From assembly GCA_006386115.1 (NCBI GenBank), contig VFIW01000027.1, positions 1 to 64,000 on the forward strand: a stretch of DNA of 64,000 nt, given 5' to 3'. The position numbers were made by a program, and so were the translations under genes. Origin of the DNA: Globisporangium splendens (taxonomy: Eukaryota > Oomycota > Peronosporomycetes > Pythiales > Pythiaceae). Under the pieces are notes generated by a model. It was not told the origin of the DNA and made no database searches. It saw only the letters and a list, made by a program, of their open reading frames with translations. Shown here one piece after another: positions 9,080 to 19,331 of this stretch; the stretch's first letter is position 1; each line of letters starts with the position of its first letter.

Positions 9080-10849
9080 ATGGCTTTCCATAACTTTGTA
9101 CCCACAGGTACTCATGTTCCGTCTGCGCTCAAACGCCTCTTAGGACTCAACCTCAACTTCTGCCCGACCCCTCGCCCGCTTACCCCATCTGACCTCTCTT
9201 CTGCTCTTCCAAGCTTCATCCGCAGTGTGCGATTGAAGCACCATTTCGGCAACCAGGATCGTAACTATGTCCGCAAGGTCTATGTTCCGAACCCCAGTTA
9301 CCAACCCCGCCCCGCGTCGTCCGCGATCGAAGCGGTCCTCGGTGATATTGAAGACTCCGTCTCCCGATTCACCTGGATTCCAACGAAACGACGCAACCTC
9401 AACCAGCTCCAAGTATCGACCTTGAAGATGCTCAGAGCCCGCCCAGACCTCAAGGTTGTCATCACTGACAAAAATCTTGGCCCGGCTCTGTTTACTCGGT
9501 CTCAGTATATTGATCTATGCATCAGCCACCTCAGTGACACGAAGACATACTGTCTCGTCACGGCACCTCAGGATGCACTCGAGAAGCTGATCCGAACCCG
9601 TGTACGCGTCTACTACGCCACCATCGCCAAACGGCACTCTTACGACGCCGATTGGAACCATACGAAGGTGATCACGGCAGGCCTAGACTCCAAGCATCTG
9701 AACCGGTTTTACGCACTCGCAAAGATCCATAAGCCCACGCTTCAGATCCGACCGATTGTTGCGAACAGCGGAAGCATCCTGGAAGGATTATCGAAATGGC
9801 TCGACTACCGTCTACAGCCGTATCTTCTCCGTACCAGAGCGTACCTCCGCAACTCCGATCAGGTAGTCGAAGACCTGAGATCGATCCCCTGGGACCCCGG
9901 CGACATCCTGTACACCGTGGATGTGGAATCGTTGTATACCAACATTCCTATCGATCCCGCGATTTCGATCATCAACGAACGAATCGCTGAAGACCCTTGG
10001 CGCGGCGCCATCACAGCCGGTCTCCAAGTAATCATGAAGAACAACTACTTCCGATTCGGCGACACCATCTGGCATCAGCTCTATGGTACCGCCATGGGAA
10101 CCCCGGCTGCTCCAGTGTTCGCGTCTCTGTACCTGGCCCATTTTGAAGAAATCGTCCTTGCTGAGTTCGCCCATCACGTCAAGTGGTACGGCCGCTACCT
10201 GGACGACATCTTGATTATCTGGCGCCCCCATGGACAAGCCTTTGCCCTCAAACGCCTCCTGGCCAAGATGACTATGCTCTCCAAACTCAGGTTTACAGTC
10301 GACGAGTATGACAACGCAGCACCGTTCCTCGACCTTTGGATCCACCACGATGACAACAAGTTCTTTACGAAGACACACCAGAAGAAACTCAACCTCTATC
10401 TGTATCTTCCGTCGAACAGCGCACACCCCCCAGGTGTACTGAAAGGCATGATCATCGGGCTCATCAAGAAATACAAGTTCCAGAACCCCCAGTTCCAGGA
10501 CTTCAAGCGCATTGTCCGACTCCTACTCCGGCGCCTCCTAGCCCGAGGGTACGACCGTCGGCAACTGCTCCCGCTCTTTGAGGACGCCCTGAAAGAGAAG
10601 CCTGCGCAGACTCCATCGCCATCCCCGCTGATTTTCAAGCTCCAATACGACCCCAACGGCCCCTCCAGATCACAGCTCCGACGTGTGCTTCAACTAGACC
10701 GACTCGAAGACGTAACCGGTCAGCCCATTCGGATTTGCTACACCAAACCCGCCACACTCCGGACTTTGCTCTGCCCAACGGAACTGTCAACTAGTATCAC
10801 CCCGACCCCTGCGGATGCCTTACAAGCAGCCGTACAGGGGCCGGGTTGA
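9080..10849 (+). CDS. PLE reverse transcriptase, unit 3 (intact)
   Basis: Same predicted protein as unit 2. It carries a silent C at 10066 where units 1, 2 and 5 have T; unit 4 shares this C. All RT motifs are intact. Confidence 0.94.
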   Translation: MAFHNFVPTGTHVPSALKRLLGLNLNFCPTPRPLTPSDLSSALPSFIRSVRLKHHFGNQDRNYVRKVYVPNPSYQPRPASSAIEAVLGDIEDSVSRFTWIPTKRRNLNQLQVSTLKMLRARPDLKVVITDKNLGPALFTRSQYIDLCISHLSDTKTYCLVTAPQDALEKLIRTRVRVYYATIAKRHSYDADWNHTKVITAGLDSKHLNRFYALAKIHKPTLQIRPIVANSGSILEGLSKWLDYRLQPYLLRTRAYLRNSDQVVEDLRSIPWDPGDILYTVDVESLYTNIPIDPAISIINERIAEDPWRGAITAGLQVIMKNNYFRFGDTIWHQLYGTAMGTPAAPVFASLYLAHFEEIVLAEFAHHVKWYGRYLDDILIIWRPHGQAFALKRLLAKMTMLSKLRFTVDEYDNAAPFLDLWIHHDDNKFFTKTHQKKLNLYLYLPSNSAHPPGVLKGMIIGLIKKYKFQNPQFQDFKRIVRLLLRRLLARGYDRRQLLPLFEDALKEKPAQTPSPSPLIFKLQYDPNGPSRSQLRRVLQLDRLEDVTGQPIRICYTKPATLRTLLCPTELSTSITPTPADALQAAVQGPG

Positions 10850-10875
10850 AACCCTAAACCCTAGCCTCCAGAATT

Positions 10876-11043
10876 GGAAAATAGTCCGTATGGAACCCCA
10901 GGCCACTATAGTATAGCACCCCTATGACTGTAGAAAACCATAGCCCACTGACGAAGCAGTAGCGAAAGATTGCCAACGGGACCTTTTCCGGCGATCTTTG
11001 GGCACGTGTAAGTTCTGGTGATCTTACATTTTTAATACAATAA
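10876..11043 (+). repeat. pLTR at end of unit 3
   Basis: Full pLTR with hammerhead-like motif at 10943-11003. It is followed by truncated pLTR pieces instead of a CCCTAAA tract. Confidence 0.9.
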
Positions 11044-11490
11044 AAACGGGACCTTTTCCGGCGATCTTGGGCACGTGTAAGTTCTGGTGATCTTACATTT
11101 TTAATACAATAACCCTAGCCCACTGACGAAGCAGTAGCGAAAGATTGCCAACGGGACCTTTTCCGGCGATCTTTGGGCACGTGTAAGTTCTGGTGATCAT
11201 TTTTAATACAAGAAGCCTGCGCAGACTCCATCGCCATCCCCGCTGATTTTCAAGCTCCAATACGACCCCAACGGCCCCTCCAGATCACAGCTCCGACGTG
11301 TGCTTCAACTAGACCGACTCGAAGACGTAACCGGTCAGCCCATTCGGATTTGCTACACCAAACCCGCCACACTCCGGACTTTGCTCTGCCCAACGGAACT
11401 GTCAACTAGTATCACCCCGACCCCTGCGGATGCCTTACAAGCAGCCGTACAGGGGCCGGGTTGAAACCCTAAACCCTAGCCTCCAGAATT
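11044..11490 (+). repeat. Truncated, rearranged PLE copies
   Basis: Three pieces are joined. A 5'-truncated pLTR (about 11045-11112) lacks one T in the stem III/I junction. A second truncated pLTR (about 11113-11210) keeps the whole hammerhead core and lost TTAC near its end. The last 254 bp of an RT gene (11211-11464) run to the normal TGA, followed by CCCTAAA repeats. This is the product expected from incomplete reverse transcription onto an existing array, and it accounts for the larger spacing between units 3 and 4. Confidence 0.88.
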
Positions 11491-11658
11491 GGAAAATAGT
11501 CCGTATGGAACCCCAGGCCACTATAGTATAGCACCCCTATGACTGTAGAAAACCATAGCCCACTGACGAAGCAGTAGCGAAAGATTGCCAACGGGACCTT
11601 TTCCGGCGATCTTTGGGCACGTGTAAGTTCTGGTGATCTTACATTTTTAATACAATAA
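11491..11658 (+). repeat. pLTR before unit 4
   Basis: Full pLTR downstream of the truncated RT fragment. Hammerhead-like motif at 11558-11618. Confidence 0.9.
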
Positions 11659-11982
11659 ACCTAAACCCCTTGGGGGGATTGTGTTGTTGAATATTAATTT
11701 TGAGGAAAGGCAGTAGTCGTAAGGGCTACTTGCTCAGGAGTAACACCACATCCTAGGGTTATTCCCCTCGCTGCCTTATAAGACTGGGCCGGGCAGCATA
11801 ATAATAACACCGTAACCAGGGTCGTGGAACTGCGATAAGCGGTGCCGTGAGACCGAAGTTAGGTAATTCCCCAGCTCGACTGGTGTGAATACACGAAGCT
11901 CGGATCCTCACAAGCGTTTACGCTGGCATTAGCTCCATTCGTGGAACCACTGAATTGGCCTTAGAGAAATACTAACACCTCT

Positions 11983-13107
11983 ATGACTAGGTCCGACCTT
12001 CAGCCCCGTCTGAGAACCGTTGATCCGACCTCCCCGAACCCTCGACCTCGACAGCGTCATCAACCTCAGCCTCCAGACTCAGATTCAGCGTTCCTGACTC
12101 AGCTTCCTGATTCAGACCCGACGCTCCAACCCCAGCCCAGCATCAACAACCAAGCCCAACCCTCAAGATCACCACTAAGGATGGACCCGAGCTACCATAC
12201 TCGCAGCAGTCCGCCGCAACCCATTGTGGACTCCGTGCAAACCGCGCTGAAGTCGTACCGTGAACTCCACCGTCGGCTTCTCTCCAAGCGCACTGCACTC
12301 CAGCGCATCGACACCCGACCGCCTCGATCCATCACGACGAAGGCGAGGCTCAACATGTCGAAGCTCCTCGAATCCTCCGACGCCGCAGCTGCCCTCCAGC
12401 AGCAATTCCAGCACCAGATCTCTTCCCACGAAGCGACTCTGTCCGGCATCATCAAAGAAGCCGCCCTTGCTGAGATTCGGCTAATGGAGACCGAGCTAGC
12501 TGCGCTCCCCTCGCGTACCCTTACGACCATCCGGTCGTTTTATGCGAATGTCCACCAGCGCCTTGCCCCGTCTAACGACACCTGGCTCGACTTTGATACC
12601 TGCATCGCCGCAGGACAATCGAGCATGGCTACAATCGCGTTTGAACAAGTCCAAGCGTCTTTCCATCAGGACCTCGCGAAACTCTGTTTCGATCTGGCCG
12701 TAGAAGACGAGACACGCGAACAACAACGCCAAGAACGGGAACGCAAAAAAGCCAGCGCTATGGAGCTCGAAGCGGAAACCCCGCCATCCGAACTCGTCGG
12801 GACTCTGGTCCGTCAAGCTGTCCGACAACAAGTCGGTCCTCTCAAGAAGCAACTCAACGACATCCAGAAGTCTTTAAACGACAGCGCGGGACGACATGGG
12901 ACCCCGTCCAAACGCGCATCGGCAGCGTCCCAGCAGCCGAGACGTCAGATCAAGCAACCCCAGCAACCTCCGAAGCCTCAACGCAACGGAAACGGCACCG
13001 GAAAAGCGGCCGCCGCAGGACAAGGCTCCGGCAACAAGCGTGCAAACGCACCTGCCGGCAAGCCGAAATCCAACCGGCTCCCCCGCCGCCCGGCTCAATC
13101 GAAGTAA
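11983..13107 (+). CDS. PLE ORF1 protein, unit 4
   Basis: Predicted protein identical to unit 2. Slippery heptamer at 12873-12879. Confidence 0.8.
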   Translation: MTRSDLQPRLRTVDPTSPNPRPRQRHQPQPPDSDSAFLTQLPDSDPTLQPQPSINNQAQPSRSPLRMDPSYHTRSSPPQPIVDSVQTALKSYRELHRRLLSKRTALQRIDTRPPRSITTKARLNMSKLLESSDAAAALQQQFQHQISSHEATLSGIIKEAALAEIRLMETELAALPSRTLTTIRSFYANVHQRLAPSNDTWLDFDTCIAAGQSSMATIAFEQVQASFHQDLAKLCFDLAVEDETREQQRQERERKKASAMELEAETPPSELVGTLVRQAVRQQVGPLKKQLNDIQKSLNDSAGRHGTPSKRASAASQQPRRQIKQPQQPPKPQRNGNGTGKAAAAGQGSGNKRANAPAGKPKSNRLPRRPAQSK

Positions 13108-13184
13108 CCAAGTCCGACTATGCGAACGCGTTGGCTCTTTTTGCCTCGCGAACCTGCAGATTTGTAGATAGCCTTGCCTCAAAC

Positions 13185-14954
13185 ATGGCTTTCCATAACT
13201 TTGTACCCACAGGTACTCATGTTCCGTCTGCGCTCAAACGCCTCTTAGGACTCAACCTCAACTTCTGCCCGACCCCTCGCCCGCTTACCCCATCTGACCT
13301 CTCTTCTGCTCTTCCAAGCTTCATCCGCAGTGTGCGATTGAAGCACCATTTCGGCAACCAGGATCGTAACTATGTCCGCAAGGTCTATGTTCCGAACCCC
13401 AGTTACCAACCCCGCCCCGCGTCGTCCGCGATCGAAGCGGTCCTCGGTGATATTGAAGACTCCGTCTCCCGATTCACCTGGATTCCAACGAAACGACGCA
13501 ACCTCAACCAGCTCCAAGTATCGACCTTGAAGATGCTCAGAGCCCGCCCAGACCTCAAGGTTGTCATCACTGACAAAAATCTTGGCCCGGCTCTGTTTAC
13601 TCGGTCTCAGTATATTGATCTATGCATCAGCCACCTCAGTGACACGAAGACATACTGTCTCGTCACGGCACCTCAGGATGCACTCGAGAAGCTGATCCGA
13701 ACCCGTGTACGCGTCTACTACGCCACCATCGCCAAACGGCACTCTTACGACGCCGATTGGAACCATACGAAGGTGATCACGGCAGGCCTAGACTCCAAGC
13801 ATCTGAACCGGTTTTACGCACTCGCAAAGATCCATAAGCCCACGCTTCAGATCCGACCGATTGTTGCGAACAGCGGAAGCATCCTGGAAGGATTATCGAA
13901 ATGGCTCGACTACCGTCTACAGCCGTATCTTCTCCGTACCAGAGCGTACCTCCGCAACTCCGATCAGGTAGTCGAAGACCTGAGATCGATCCCCTGGGAC
14001 CCCGGCGACATCCTGTACACCGTGGATGTGGAATCGTTGTATACCAACATTCCTATCGATCCCGCGATTTCGATCATCAACGAACGAATCGCTGAAGACC
14101 CTTGGCGCGGCGCCATCACAGCCGGTCTCCAAGTAATCATGAAGAACAACTACTTCCGATTCGGCGACACCATCTGGCATCAGCTCTATGGTACCGCCAT
14201 GGGAACCCCGGCTGCTCCAGTGTTCGCGTCTCTGTACCTGGCCCATTTTGAAGAAATCGTCCTTGCTGAGTTCGCCCATCACGTCAAGTGGTACGGCCGC
14301 TACCTGGACGACATCTTGATTATCTGGCGCCCCCATGGACAAGCCTTTGCCCTCAAACGCCTCCTGGCCAAGATGACTATGCTCTCCAAACTCAGGTTTA
14401 CAGTCGACGAGTATGACAACGCAGCACCGTTCCTCGACCTTTGGATCCACCACGATGACAACAAGTTCTTTACGAAGACACACCAGAAGAAACTCAACCT
14501 CTATCTGTATCTTCCGTCGAACAGCGCACACCCCCCAGGTGTACTGAAAGGCATGATCATCGGGCTCATCAAGAAATACAAGTTCCAGAACCCCCAGTTC
14601 CAGGACTTCAAGCGCATTGTCCGACTCCTACTCCGGCGCCTCCTAGCCCGAGGGTACGACCGTCGGCAACTGCTCCCGCTCTTTGAGGACGCCCTGAAAG
14701 AGAAGCCTGCGCAGACTCCATCGCCATCCCCGCTGATTTTCAAGCTCCAATACGACCCCAACGGCCCCTCCAGATCACAGCTCCGACGTGTGCTTCAACT
14801 AGACCGACTCGAAGACGTAACCGGTCAGCCCATTCGGATTTGCTACACCAAACCCGCCACACTCCGGACTTTGCTCTGCCCAACGGAACTGTCAACTAGT
14901 ATCACCCCGACCCCTGCGGATGCCTTACAAGCAGCCGTACAGGGGCCGGGTTGA
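13185..14954 (+). CDS. PLE reverse transcriptase, unit 4 (intact)
   Basis: Same protein as unit 2, with the silent C (14171) shared only with unit 3. This suggests units 3 and 4 share a recent ancestor or conversion tract. Confidence 0.94.
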   Translation: MAFHNFVPTGTHVPSALKRLLGLNLNFCPTPRPLTPSDLSSALPSFIRSVRLKHHFGNQDRNYVRKVYVPNPSYQPRPASSAIEAVLGDIEDSVSRFTWIPTKRRNLNQLQVSTLKMLRARPDLKVVITDKNLGPALFTRSQYIDLCISHLSDTKTYCLVTAPQDALEKLIRTRVRVYYATIAKRHSYDADWNHTKVITAGLDSKHLNRFYALAKIHKPTLQIRPIVANSGSILEGLSKWLDYRLQPYLLRTRAYLRNSDQVVEDLRSIPWDPGDILYTVDVESLYTNIPIDPAISIINERIAEDPWRGAITAGLQVIMKNNYFRFGDTIWHQLYGTAMGTPAAPVFASLYLAHFEEIVLAEFAHHVKWYGRYLDDILIIWRPHGQAFALKRLLAKMTMLSKLRFTVDEYDNAAPFLDLWIHHDDNKFFTKTHQKKLNLYLYLPSNSAHPPGVLKGMIIGLIKKYKFQNPQFQDFKRIVRLLLRRLLARGYDRRQLLPLFEDALKEKPAQTPSPSPLIFKLQYDPNGPSRSQLRRVLQLDRLEDVTGQPIRICYTKPATLRTLLCPTELSTSITPTPADALQAAVQGPG

Positions 14955-14980
14955 AACCCTAAACCCTAGCCTCCAGAATT

Positions 14981-15148
14981 GGAAAATAGTCCGTATGGAA
15001 CCCCAGGCCACTATAGTATAGCACCCCTATGACTGTAGAAAACCATAGCCCACTGACGAAGCAGTAGCGAAAGATTGCCAACGGGACCTTTTCCGGCGAT
15101 CTTTGGGCACGTGTAAGTTCTGGTGATCTTACATTTTTAATACAATAA
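14981..15148 (+). repeat. pLTR, unit 4/5 junction, first copy
   Basis: Full pLTR, followed by a CCCTAAA tract at 15149-15182. Hammerhead-like motif at 15048-15108. Confidence 0.9.
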
Positions 15149-15193
15149 ACCTAAACCCTAAACCCTAAACCCTAAACCCTAGCCTCCAGAATT

Positions 15194-15361
15194 GGAAAAT
15201 AGTCCGTATGGAACCCCAGGCCACTATAGTATAGCACCCCTATGACTGTAGAAAACCATAGCCCACTGACGAAGCAGTAGCGAAAGATTGCCAACGGGAC
15301 CTTTTCCGGCGATCTTTGGGCACGTGTAAGTTCTGGTGATCTTACATTTTTAATACAATAA
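15194..15361 (+). repeat. pLTR, unit 4/5 junction, second copy
   Basis: Full pLTR leading into the unit 5 leader. Hammerhead-like motif at 15261-15321. Confidence 0.9.
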
Positions 15362-15685
15362 ACCTAAACCCCTTGGGGGGATTGTGTTGTTGAATATTAA
15401 TTTTGAGGAAAGGCAGTAGTCGTAAGGGCTACTTGCTCAGGAGTAACACCACATCCTAGGGTTATTCCCCTCGCTGCCTTATAAGACTGGGCCGGGCAGC
15501 ATAATAATAACACCGTAACCAGGGTCGTGGAACTGCGATAAGCGGTGCCGTGAGACCGAAGTTAGGTAATTCCCCAGCTCGACTGGTGTGAATACACGAA
15601 GCTCGGATCCTCACAAGCGTTTACGCTGGCATTAGCTCCATTCGTGGAACCACTGAATTGGCCTTAGAGAAATACTAACACCTCT

Positions 15686-16810
15686 ATGACTAGGTCCGAC
15701 CTTCAGCCCCGTCTGAGAACCGTTGATCCGACCTCCCCGAACCCTCGACCTCGACAGCGTCATCAACCTCAGCCTCCAGACTCAGATTCAGCGTTCCTGA
15801 CTCAGCTTCCTGATTCAGACCCGACGCTCCAACCCCAGCCCAGCATCAACAACCAAGCCCAACCCTCAAGATCACCACTAAGGATGGACCCGAGCTACCA
15901 TACTCGCAGCAGTCCGCCGCAACCCATTGTGGACTCCGTGCAAACCGCGCTGAAGTCGTACCGTGAACTCCACCGTCGGCTTCTCTCCAAGCGCACTGCA
16001 CTCCAGCGCATCGACACCCGACCGCCTCGATCCATCACGACGAAGGCGAGGCTCAACATGTCGAAGCTCCTCGAATCCTCCGACGCCGCAGCTGCCCTCC
16101 AGCAGCAATTCCAGCACCAGATCTCTTCCCACGAAGCGACTCTGTCCGGCATCATCAAAGAAGCCGCCCTTGCTGAGATTCGGCTAATGGAGACCGAGCT
16201 AGCTGCGCTCCCCTCGCGTACCCTTACGACCATCCGGTCGTTTTATGCGAATGTCCACCAGCGCCTTGCCCCGTCTAACGACACCTGGCTCGACTTTGAT
16301 ACCTGCATCGCCGCAGGACAATCGAGCATGGCTACAATCGCGTTTGAACAAGTCCAAGCGTCTTTCCATCAGGACCTCGCGAAACTCTGTTTCGATCTGG
16401 CCGTAGAAGACGAGACACGCGAACAACAACGCCAAGAACGGGAACGCAAAAAAGCCAGCGCTATGGAGCTCGAAGCGGAAACCCCGCCATCCGAACTCGT
16501 CGGGACTCTGGTCCGTCAAGCTGTCCGACAACAAGTCGGTCCTCTCAAGAAGCAACTCAACGACATCCAGAAGTCTTTAAACGACAGCGCGGGACGACAT
16601 GGGACCCCGTCCAAACGCGCATCGGCAGCGTCCCAGCAGCCGAGACGTCAGATCAAGCAACCCCAGCAACCTCCGAAGCCTCAACGCAACGGAAACGGCA
16701 CCGGAAAAGCGGCCGCCGCAGGACAAGGCTCCGGCAACAAGCGTGCAAACGCACCTGCCGGCAAGCCGAAATCCAACCGGCTCCCCCGCCGCCCGGCTCA
16801 ATCGAAGTAA
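15686..16810 (+). CDS. PLE ORF1 protein, unit 5
   Basis: Predicted protein identical to unit 2. Slippery heptamer at 16576-16582. Confidence 0.8.
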   Translation: MTRSDLQPRLRTVDPTSPNPRPRQRHQPQPPDSDSAFLTQLPDSDPTLQPQPSINNQAQPSRSPLRMDPSYHTRSSPPQPIVDSVQTALKSYRELHRRLLSKRTALQRIDTRPPRSITTKARLNMSKLLESSDAAAALQQQFQHQISSHEATLSGIIKEAALAEIRLMETELAALPSRTLTTIRSFYANVHQRLAPSNDTWLDFDTCIAAGQSSMATIAFEQVQASFHQDLAKLCFDLAVEDETREQQRQERERKKASAMELEAETPPSELVGTLVRQAVRQQVGPLKKQLNDIQKSLNDSAGRHGTPSKRASAASQQPRRQIKQPQQPPKPQRNGNGTGKAAAAGQGSGNKRANAPAGKPKSNRLPRRPAQSK

Positions 16811-16887
16811 CCAAGTCCGACTATGCGAACGCGTTGGCTCTTTTTGCCTCGCGAACCTGCAGATTTGTAGATAGCCTTGCCTCAAAC

Positions 16888-18657
16888 ATGGCTTTCCATA
16901 ACTTTGTACCCACAGGTACTCATGTTCCGTCTGCGCTCAAACGCCTCTTAGGACTCAACCTCAACTTCTGCCCGACCCCTCGCCCGCTTACCCCATCTGA
17001 CCTCTCTTCTGCTCTTCCAAGCTTCATCCGCAGTGTGCGATTGAAGCACCATTTCGGCAACCAGGATCGTAACTATGTCCGCAAGGTCTATGTTCCGAAC
17101 CCCAGTTACCAACCCCGCCCCGCGTCGTCCGCGATCGAAGCGGTCCTCGGTGATATTGAAGACTCCGTCTCCCGATTCACCTGGATTCCAACGAAACGAC
17201 GCAACCTCAACCAGCTCCAAGTATCGACCTTGAAGATGCTCAGAGCCCGCCCAGACCTCAAGGTTGTCATCACTGACAAAAATCTTGGCCCGGCTCTGTT
17301 TACTCGGTCTCAGTATATTGATCTATGCATCAGCCACCTCAGTGACACGAAGACATACTGTCTCGTCACGGCACCTCAGGATGCACTCGAGAAGCTGATC
17401 CGAACCCGTGTACGCGTCTACTACGCCACCATCGCCAAACGGCACTCTTACGACGCCGATTGGAACCATACGAAGGTGATCACGGCAGGCCTAGACTCCA
17501 AGCATCTGAACCGGTTTTACGCACTCGCAAAGATCCATAAGCCCACGCTTCAGATCCGACCGATTGTTGCGAACAGCGGAAGCATCCTGGAAGGATTATC
17601 GAAATGGCTCGACTACCGTCTACAGCCGTATCTTCTCCGTACCAGAGCGTACCTCCGCAACTCCGATCAGGTAGTCGAAGACCTGAGATCGATCCCCTGG
17701 GACCCCGGCGACATCCTGTACACCGTGGATGTGGAATCGTTGTATACCAACATTCCTATCGATCCCGCGATTTCGATCATCAACGAACGAATCGCTGAAG
17801 ACCCTTGGCGCGGCGCCATCACAGCCGGTCTCCAAGTAATCATGAAGAACAACTACTTCCGATTCGGCGACACTATCTGGCATCAGCTCTATGGTACCGC
17901 CATGGGAACCCCGGCTGCTCCAGTGTTCGCGTCTCTGTACCTGGCCCATTTTGAAGAAATCGTCCTTGCTGAGTTCGCCCATCACGTCAAGTGGTACGGC
18001 CGCTACCTGGACGACATCTTGATTATCTGGCGCCCCCATGGACAAGCCTTTGCCCTCAAACGCCTCCTGGCCAAGATGACTATGCTCTCCAAACTCAGGT
18101 TTACAGTCGACGAGTATGACAACGCAGCACCGTTCCTCGACCTTTGGATCCACCACGATGACAACAAGTTCTTTACGAAGACACACCAGAAGAAACTCAA
18201 CCTCTATCTGTATCTTCCGTCGAACAGCGCACACCCCCCAGGTGTACTGAAAGGCATGATCATCGGGCTCATCAAGAAATACAAGTTCCAGAACCCCCAG
18301 TTCCAGGACTTCAAGCGCATTGTCCGACTCCTACTCCGGCGCCTCCTAGCCCGAGGGTACGACCGTCGGCAACTGCTCCCGCTCTTTGAGGACGCCCTGA
18401 AAGAGAAGCCTGCGCAGACTCCATCGCCATCCCCGCTGATTTTCAAGCTCCAATACGACCCCAACGGCCCCTCCAGATCACAGCTCCGACGTGTGCTTCA
18501 ACTAGACCGACTCGAAGACGTAACCGGTCAGCCCATTCGGATTTGCTACACCAAACCCGCCACACTCCGGACTTTGCTCTGCCCAACGGAACTGTCAACT
18601 AGTATCACCCCGACCCCTGCGGATGCCTTACAAGCAGCCGTACAGGGGCCGGGTTGA
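16888..18657 (+). CDS. PLE reverse transcriptase, unit 5 (intact, innermost)
   Basis: Intact innermost copy with the T allele of units 1 and 2. By the terminal-addition model it is the oldest of the array, yet it shows no decay, which implies either rapid growth or homogenisation. Confidence 0.94.
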   Translation: MAFHNFVPTGTHVPSALKRLLGLNLNFCPTPRPLTPSDLSSALPSFIRSVRLKHHFGNQDRNYVRKVYVPNPSYQPRPASSAIEAVLGDIEDSVSRFTWIPTKRRNLNQLQVSTLKMLRARPDLKVVITDKNLGPALFTRSQYIDLCISHLSDTKTYCLVTAPQDALEKLIRTRVRVYYATIAKRHSYDADWNHTKVITAGLDSKHLNRFYALAKIHKPTLQIRPIVANSGSILEGLSKWLDYRLQPYLLRTRAYLRNSDQVVEDLRSIPWDPGDILYTVDVESLYTNIPIDPAISIINERIAEDPWRGAITAGLQVIMKNNYFRFGDTIWHQLYGTAMGTPAAPVFASLYLAHFEEIVLAEFAHHVKWYGRYLDDILIIWRPHGQAFALKRLLAKMTMLSKLRFTVDEYDNAAPFLDLWIHHDDNKFFTKTHQKKLNLYLYLPSNSAHPPGVLKGMIIGLIKKYKFQNPQFQDFKRIVRLLLRRLLARGYDRRQLLPLFEDALKEKPAQTPSPSPLIFKLQYDPNGPSRSQLRRVLQLDRLEDVTGQPIRICYTKPATLRTLLCPTELSTSITPTPADALQAAVQGPG

Positions 18658-18683
18658 AACCCTAAACCCTAGCCTCCAGAATT

Positions 18684-18851
18684 GGAAAATAGTCCGTATG
18701 GAACCCCAGGCCACTATAGTATAGCACCCCTATGACTGTAGAAAACCATAGCCCACTGACGAAGCAGTAGCGAAAGATTGCCAACGGGACCTTTTCCGGC
18801 GATCTTTGGGCACGTGTAAGTTCTGGTGATCTTACATTTTTAATACAATAA
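18684..18851 (+). repeat. pLTR, innermost copy at the array boundary
   Basis: Full pLTR with hammerhead-like motif at 18751-18811. After AATAA only ACC remains of the usual ACCTAAACCC before an unrelated 132-bp repeat starts at 18855, which marks the array/subtelomere junction. Confidence 0.9.
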
Positions 18852-18854
18852 ACC

Positions 18855-18986
18855 AAAATCGAGCTCGGCTCGTCATGGTTAAGTTAATATAGAAAAGCCC
18901 AGTCAAATTTGCTCGTCATGGTTTTGCCAGCAGAGCCTAACCACTTTGACTTGATTTTTGTATGATGACGAGCCTGTTTAGGGACC
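18855..18986 (+). repeat. 132-bp dispersed repeat with internal inverted repeat, copy 1
   Basis: Near-identical to 37630-37761. It contains GGCTCGTCAT (18867-18876) and its reverse complement ATGACGAGCC (18965-18974). The arms are not at the repeat ends, so it is only MITE-like. Confidence 0.75.
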
Positions 18987-19331
18987 CATTCAGATTAAGC
19001 ACAATAATTATTCACCTTTTGCTGAGAATAGAGTCTAATTCGGACTTTGATTCTATCCTGTCCCCATTCGGAATACTTTAATCAACATATTTTTAGCAAT
19101 GAATGTTTGGCGATACCCGCAACGAAGGGAATCGTGGATAATACGTGGTTCCGCACGATACCCCACACACGGCGATTAATGTGTGTCGCCTTCGGAATGT
19201 ATTTACGGTTTCATACACAACAACCCACATCGAGGAGGAACTGATGTTTTATTTTTGAATGACATGCATGGCTCAAGGCCCTTCTCCTACTTTTTTTTCT
19301 CTTTTCTACTTATGCAAAATGTACTTCACCT

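Larger units (their letters stand above)
1..18851 (+). mobile_element. Tandem array of endonuclease-deficient Penelope-like elements at a chromosome end
   Basis: Five near-identical head-to-tail units with a period of 3,703 bp. The first unit is 20 bp shorter because of a deletion, and the spacing between the third and fourth is 402 bp longer because of a rearranged, truncated copy. Unit order is pLTR, leader of about 325 bp, ORF1, RT, CCCTAAA repeats, pLTR. In most junctions the pLTR is doubled around a 34-bp CCCTAAA tract. The element 3' ends are followed by C-strand telomeric repeats on the + strand, so 5' ends point toward the telomere at the left. This is the orientation expected if a telomeric G-overhang primed reverse transcription of the RNA 3' end (known for Athena/Coprina-type PLEs). 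The window opens exactly at a pLTR start, so the array probably continues off the edge. Confidence 0.93.

Noticed and set aside
1..18851. LTR retrotransposon or retrovirus-like array
   Set aside because: The direct repeats look like LTRs, but the RT has PLE motifs, there is no protease, integrase or RNase H, and no primer-binding site is seen.
18662..18856. 64-codon minus-strand frame in the pLTR
   Set aside because: Lies across the ribozyme-like repeat and has no protein features.
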